From an uncultured Maribacter sp. (GTDB taxonomy: Bacteria; Bacteroidota; Bacteroidia; Flavobacteriales; Flavobacteriaceae), in NCBI GenBank assembly GCA_905479535.1, contig CAJQMW010000201.1, positions 1 through 8,391 of the forward strand: a DNA stretch of 8,391 nucleotides, read 5' to 3'. The notes under the pieces were generated by a model. It made no database searches. It saw nothing but the letters and a program-made list of their open reading frames with translations, and was not told the origin of the DNA. The position numbers were made by a program, and so were the translations under genes. Below, piece by piece: positions 5,319 through 8,391 of this stretch. Position 1 is the stretch's first letter. Every line of letters begins with the position of its first letter.

Positions 5319-6437
5319 TTAAATCGCTTCGAACAATTTACCGGGTAAAGGCCGTATTACGCCCTTCATTTCCATACCTAAAAGGGTAGAAGAAGCCTGA
5401 TATATGGGAATTTTACAACTTAATGCTATACTGTCCAAAAGTTGTTTGCCATCTTTTTGCAAATAGGTATAGATGGCTTTTTCCGTTGCATCCAAATCAA
5501 CGAACAATTGCTTTTGAACCGATGCGCTTTCTTTTTGGGCCACTTCCCAATCCAATAAATAAATCAAGTCGGCCGCTGAGGTCAGTATATGGGCCTTTTG
5601 CTGCTTTATCAAATTATTACAGCCCAAACTAAACTTATCCGTACTGCGCCCAGGTACGGCGAAAACATCCCGGTTATAGCTATTGGCTATATCTGCCGTA
5701 ACCAAGCTTCCCCCTTTTTCTGCGGATTCTATGACCACCGTAGCTTCGCTCATACCGGCAATGATCCGGTTGCGCTTCAAGAAATTTTCCCGTTCGGGGC
5801 TGCTAGTGCTCCAGAACTCTGTGAAAAAACCACCATTTTTTAGAACGTCGGCCTGGTATTTGGCATGTACTTTTGGATATATTTGATTAAGGCCATGGGC
5901 CAAGCAGCCAATGGTCTGCAAACCATGCTTTATCGCCTCTTTTTGTATACAGATATCCACACCATAGGCAAAACCACTAACTATGATGGGGTTCAAGGGC
6001 GCAATATCCGCAATGAACTCCTCACAAAAGGCCATCCCGTAGCTCGTAATGTTCCTAGTACCTACAACGCTAATAATTTTACGGTTTTCTAAATTGATGT
6101 TTCCTTTTTTAAAAAGTAACATGGGCCCATCGATACAATGTTTTAGATAGTTCGGATAATTAGCGTCCTGAAAGTAGGTCCACTCGATATTATTTTCGGA
6201 GATATACCGGAACTCCGCTTCGGCAGCTTCCAAATGTTCCGTGCCGTAAAGGTGTTTGATGGTCTGGGTGCCTATTCCATCAATTTTCAGCAATTGATTC
6301 CGTTTATCCATAAAAATTGCGGATGGACCGCCACAATGTGAAATCAATTTTTTGGCAAACACGTCACCGATGTTCGGTACATGTTGCAGCCTTAAAATTG
6401 CAATGAGTTCATCTTTAGCAATTTGGGAATTCGTCAT
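5319..6437 (-). CDS. dprA: DNA-processing protein DprA (Smf)
   Basis: DprA binds incoming single-stranded DNA and loads RecA onto it during natural transformation; many non-competent bacteria also keep it. The 372-residue product shows a helix-hairpin-helix/SAM-like N-terminal region (about 10-65, including VPNIGD and IDGIGTQTIK). An extended Rossmann core follows, about 90-295, with VVGTRNITSYG (124-134), IIVSGFAYGVDICIQKEAI (151-169), GLNQIYPKVH (182-191), RNRIIAGMSEATVVIESAEK (222-241), GSLVTADIAN (243-252), VFAVPG (258-263) and GCNNLI (272-277). A C-terminal winged-helix-like domain covers about 312-372. All signature motifs are intact. I chose the ATG at 6437; a TTG at 6449 would add only MWIT and is less likely. 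The gene diverges from the HU/SPOR gene across 90 bp. A perfect DnaA-box sequence lies just upstream of the start. Confidence 0.96.
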   Translation of the reverse strand: MTNSQIAKDELIAILRLQHVPNIGDVFAKKLISHCGGPSAIFMDKRNQLLKIDGIGTQTIKHLYGTEHLEAAEAEFRYISENNIEWTYFQDANYPNYLKHCIDGPMLLFKKGNINLENRKIISVVGTRNITSYGMAFCEEFIADIAPLNPIIVSGFAYGVDICIQKEAIKHGLQTIGCLAHGLNQIYPKVHAKYQADVLKNGGFFTEFWSTSSPERENFLKRNRIIAGMSEATVVIESAEKGGSLVTADIANSYNRDVFAVPGRSTDKFSLGCNNLIKQQKAHILTSAADLIYLLDWEVAQKESASVQKQLFVDLDATEKAIYTYLQKDGKQLLDSIALSCKIPIYQASSTLLGMEMKGVIRPLPGKLFEAI

Positions 6438-6439
6438 GG

Positions 6440-6448
6440 TTATCCACA
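6440..6448 (+). promoter_or_regulatory. Consensus DnaA-box sequence in the dprA leader
   Basis: TTATCCACA is the exact consensus DnaA box. It lies 2 bp upstream of the dprA ATG in the dprA-HU/SPOR divergent spacer. Only one perfect box is seen, so it could be chance; if used, it would more likely regulate dprA than mark an origin. Confidence 0.3.
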
Positions 6449-6513
6449 AAAAAGGGTGTTTACAATGTTAATAAAAAGTTATGGCATTCGTTTTTAAGCC
6501 CCCGATTTTTTTT

Positions 6514-6521
6514 AATATTTG
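6514..6521 (+). promoter_or_regulatory. Possible -7 element for the HU/SPOR gene
   Basis: AATATTTG, followed by CC, is one base off the TAnnTTTG consensus and lies 6 nt before the ATG at 6528. The TTTGC context resembles the trpS and thioesterase elements. The short distance would give an almost leaderless transcript. Confidence 0.28.
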
Positions 6522-6527
6522 CCATCA

Positions 6528-7487
6528 ATGGTCTTAGAACACTATATAGCTGATTTACTTTATCGATACAATTGCGTGGTTGTGCCTGGTTTTGGTGCCT
6601 TTTTAGCGGAAAGAACTTCTGCCCGAATCAACGATACGACAAACACCTTTTTTGCTCCTTCCAAATTCATTGCTTTTAACGAGCAGTTAAGTACCAATGA
6701 CGGACTTTTAGTATCCTATATCGCTGAAACGGAAAAAGATTCTTATGAAAATACGCTTCTTAAAATTCAGGCGATTGCCAAAGAATGGAAAGGACTATTG
6801 AAAAAAGAAGAAAAACTAAACCTACAGAATATTGGCCTGCTCTGGACCAATCATGAAGGCCGTGTTCAATTTCAACCGTCCCAAGAAGTAAATTATTTAA
6901 CGTCTTCATTTGGTTTGGCTTCCTTTAACTCCATCCCTGTAACCCGTGAAGTTCTTAAAGAAGAAGTCGTGGCAATGGAGGAAAAAATTCCGTTCACCAT
7001 TAGTCCGGAACGTCGTGAGGCCAATAGCATTAGACCTTATCTAAAATATGCTGCTATTTTCCTTTTGGCCTTATCCACGGGCTTAACCGGATACCATCTC
7101 TATAAAGATGGTATTTTAACGAATAAAGTAGCCCGGCAGGATGCTCAACAGCAGGTAACCAAGCAAATTCAGGAAGCTACCTTTTTTGATACGTCTCCCT
7201 TAGAGTTGCCAACAGTGAACGTAAATGCTGTCTCCGCTTCTGCACCCGTCCGTGGTGCCGGTATACACCATATCGTCGCAGGTGCTTTTCGAATAAAAGG
7301 GAACGCCGATAGAAAAATCCAGTCTTTAAAAGACCAAGGGTATAATGCGGCCTATTTTGGCACCAATGCCTACGGCCTGCACATGGTTACTTATGACAGA
7401 CATGACAATGCGGAGGATGCCCTAATTGCACTACGCGAAATAAAACGTAGTCAATCGCCGGATGCGTGGTTGCTTTCTGAGAAATAA
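6528..7487 (+). CDS. CCDC81-like HU-domain protein with transmembrane helix and SPOR domain
   Basis: This 319-residue protein has a domain order I recognise from Bacteroidota. The N terminus (MVLEHYIADLLYRYNCVVVP then GFGAFLAE) is a prokaryotic CCDC81-like HU domain, with a second HU-like segment through about residue 130 (LLKIQAIAKEWKGLLKKEEK, NLQNIGLLW). A single hydrophobic helix follows at about 172-191 (LKYAAIFLLALSTGLTGYHL). A Gln/Ser-rich stretch leads to a C-terminal SPOR domain at about 245-318 (GIHHIVAGAFRIKGNADRKI onward). SPOR domains bind denuded septal peptidoglycan, so the expected topology is HU part in the cytoplasm and SPOR part in the periplasm, possibly at division sites. 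Whether the HU-like part binds DNA is not known to me. I chose the ATG at 6528 because it matches the usual MxLEHYI start; a TTG at 6519 is less likely. The thioesterase gene follows on the same strand, 60 bp later. Confidence 0.87.
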   Translation: MVLEHYIADLLYRYNCVVVPGFGAFLAERTSARINDTTNTFFAPSKFIAFNEQLSTNDGLLVSYIAETEKDSYENTLLKIQAIAKEWKGLLKKEEKLNLQNIGLLWTNHEGRVQFQPSQEVNYLTSSFGLASFNSIPVTREVLKEEVVAMEEKIPFTISPERREANSIRPYLKYAAIFLLALSTGLTGYHLYKDGILTNKVARQDAQQQVTKQIQEATFFDTSPLELPTVNVNAVSASAPVRGAGIHHIVAGAFRIKGNADRKIQSLKDQGYNAAYFGTNAYGLHMVTYDRHDNAEDALIALREIKRSQSPDAWLLSEK

Positions 7488-7523
7488 GTCTGTCTCTTCC
7501 CTATAAACGAATATTGTTGCTTG

Positions 7524-7531
7524 TATCTTTG
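7524..7531 (+). promoter_or_regulatory. -7 promoter element for the thioesterase gene
   Basis: TATCTTTG is an exact match to TAnnTTTG and is followed by C, as in the trpS element. It ends 16 nt before the ATG at 7548. No clear TTG -33 partner is seen. Its position argues against the in-frame TTG at 7521 as the translation start. Confidence 0.45.
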
Positions 7532-7547
7532 CAGAAAATTAGTTGAG

Positions 7548-8063
7548 ATGCAAACAAAAGTACCTTCAGACTCCAGGACTACGATGACCGATATGGTGCT
7601 CCCAAGCGAGACCAATCCACTTAATAATTTATTCGGTGGTGAATTATTGGCCCGTATGGATCGCGCTGCCAGTATTGCCGCAAGAAGGCATAGCCGCAGG
7701 ATTACGGTAACTGCTTCCGTAAATCACGTGGCATTTAATAGGGCTGTTCCGCTAGGAAGTGTTGTAACTGTTGAGGCTGCGGTGTCGAGGTCATTTAATA
7801 CCTCAATGGAGGTTTATATTGATGTTTGGATGGAAGATCGCTTTAGTGGAGAGCGCACCAAAGCCAACGAGGCCATATATACTTTTGTAGCAGTGGACGA
7901 GACAGGAAAACCTACAGAAGTACCCAAACTGAAACCTGAGACCAAACTGGAAGAAGAACGTTACGCTGGGGCGCTAAGAAGGAAGCAATTGAGTTTGGTG
8001 CTGGCGGGCAAAATGAAAGCGGACGACGCCACGGAACTAAAGGCTTTGTTTACTGCCCCCTAG
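7548..8063 (+). CDS. Acyl-CoA thioesterase, hotdog fold (YciA/ACOT-like)
   Basis: The 171-residue product is a single hotdog-fold thioesterase, which hydrolyses acyl-CoA to free acid and CoA in the cytoplasm. The family signature is SETNPLNNLFGGELLARMD (20-38): the FGG turn and Asp38 correspond to the YciA-type active site. It is followed by the long central helix (DRAASIAARRHSRR) and strands such as ITVTASVNHVAFNRAVPLGS, TVEAAVSRSFNTSMEVYIDV and IYTFVAVDETGKP. The C-terminal tail (140-171) is helical. I chose the ATG at 7548 rather than an in-frame TTG at 7521, because a good promoter -7 element lies inside the extra segment and the family aligns from MQTK onward. The stop codon TAG lies inside a CCCCTAGCCCC hairpin repeat, so the last residues (TAP) may derive from repeat sequence. 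Chain-length preference cannot be told. Confidence 0.92.
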   Translation: MQTKVPSDSRTTMTDMVLPSETNPLNNLFGGELLARMDRAASIAARRHSRRITVTASVNHVAFNRAVPLGSVVTVEAAVSRSFNTSMEVYIDVWMEDRFSGERTKANEAIYTFVAVDETGKPTEVPKLKPETKLEEERYAGALRRKQLSLVLAGKMKADDATELKALFTAP

Positions 8064-8076
8064 CCCCCAAAGGGGG
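8056..8076. repeat. CCCCTAGCCCC-type hairpin repeat at the thioesterase stop codon
   Basis: CCCCCTAGCCCCCAAAGGGGG holds the thioesterase TAG stop (8061-8063) followed by a 5-pair stem with an AAA loop (8064-8076). It is the second copy of the element found after trpS. AATTTC follows, a poor T-tract, so a terminator role is possible but not proven. Confidence 0.65.
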
Positions 8077-8116
8077 AATTTCATATTGATTATAAAATCA
8101 TTCAGCCCAATAAACT

Positions 8117-8206
8117 CCCTCGGGGCAAGTCCACGAAGTATCCAATCGGAAACGAATTTCAATCTCGAGGCAAGCCTCGGGGTATTCAACCCTTTGGCGG
8201 TGCCAA
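8117..8206. repeat. Composite palindromic repeat in the right-hand intergenic region
   Basis: Two related modules occur in tandem: CTCGGGGCAAGTCC...GTATCC (8119-8143) and CTCGAGGCAAGCCTCGGGG then TATTC (8164-8187). The second contains a perfect CGAGGC/GCCTCG stem. A third hairpin, TTGGC-GGT-GCCAA, ends the element (8194-8206). The GAGGCAAGCC core is shared with 969-989 and, with one extra A, 1157-1178. ATCGGAAAC also recurs before both this copy and the 1157 copy. This marks a dispersed genomic repeat family. Confidence 0.7.
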
Positions 8207-8391
8207 TAAATTTTCTGATTAAGGAGAACTATCAAAAACGTAGATGCGAAGGACTATAGTTTATGACCGATGGAGAGAAGGGTAATATAAAAACTGTTGT
8301 AACTGGTCTTCTCAATTAAGCCAGCGTTCTTAATGAACGTACTGTGGTAAATAGAAACTAAGTTTTTTTTTACATGTTTTGTGATTCTTGT
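8207..8391. other. Non-coding end of the window
   Basis: Together with the repeats just before it, this completes a 328-bp stretch without a supportable gene. I see a CGTTC-TTAAT-GAACG hairpin (8325-8339) and a run of nine T (8363-8371) about 23 nt later, too far for a simple terminator. GAGAAG (8275-8280) can pair with CTTCTC (8308-8313). Reading frames here are under 20 codons. It is probably spacer or the upstream region of a gene beyond the window. Confidence 0.5.

Noticed and set aside
6440..6448. Replication origin
   Set aside because: Only a single perfect DnaA box, with no cluster, unwinding element or dnaA/dnaN neighbour.
7521..7547. TTG start extending the thioesterase by nine residues
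   Set aside because: The extension overlaps a strong TAnnTTTG promoter element, and the family begins at the ATG at 7548.
8263..8319. 18-codon frame beginning MTDGEKGN in the terminal non-coding region
   Set aside because: Too short, with no ribosome binding site or promoter at a suitable distance and no resemblance to a known small protein.
1..8391. tRNA or rRNA genes
   Set aside because: I saw no cloverleaf with a T-arm signature and no rRNA-like conserved blocks in any intergenic region.

Overview
The window looks like a chromosomal segment from a Bacteroidota bacterium, most likely a marine-type member of the Flavobacteriaceae; I cannot fix the genus. The evidence is Bacteroidota-type promoter elements (TAnnTTTG near start codons), little Shine-Dalgarno signal, a prokaryotic CCDC81-like HU/SPOR fusion protein, an ECF sigma factor paired with a membrane-anchored beta-barrel protein, and several families of GC-rich palindromic intergenic repeats.

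Left part (1-2769, all +): the 3' end of an unrecognised secreted-looking protein, an ECF sigma factor 28 bp behind it, a 286-bp gap packed with palindromic repeats, and a 513-residue protein. That protein has a short basic cytoplasmic head, one inner-membrane helix, a roughly 205-residue charged linker and a C-terminal eight-stranded outer-membrane barrel. This layout matches the recently reported dual membrane-spanning anti-sigma (Dma) factors of Bacteroides, and it is the most interesting system here: a single chain that could carry a signal from the cell surface to a cytoplasmic sigma factor.

Middle part (2759-5089): a PlsC-type lysophosphatidic acid acyltransferase (-) converges on the barrel gene with an 11-bp overlap and diverges from tryptophanyl-tRNA synthetase (+). 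Behind trpS lies a CCCCTAGCCCC-type hairpin. Then comes a 384-bp unit, a small GIY-YIG nuclease-fold gene (-) bounded by 28-bp imperfect inverted repeats, one of which supplies the gene's last codons and stop. It looks like a compact mobile or repeat-associated element.

Right part (5090-8391): a 229-bp non-coding stretch with two copies of a 19-bp operator-like direct repeat, then dprA (-), divergent from an HU-like/SPOR membrane protein (+) and an acyl-CoA thioesterase (+). A second CCCCTAGCCCC hairpin supplies the thioesterase stop codon. The last 328 bp contain no gene I can support, but hold a composite repeat sharing its core with the repeats in the sigma/anti-sigma gap.

The core genes are ordinary housekeeping functions: lipid synthesis, translation, DNA uptake and recombination, cell envelope and acyl-CoA hydrolysis. 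The unusual content is the trans-envelope signalling pair and the repeat elements, which repeatedly sit at or inside the 3' ends of genes.
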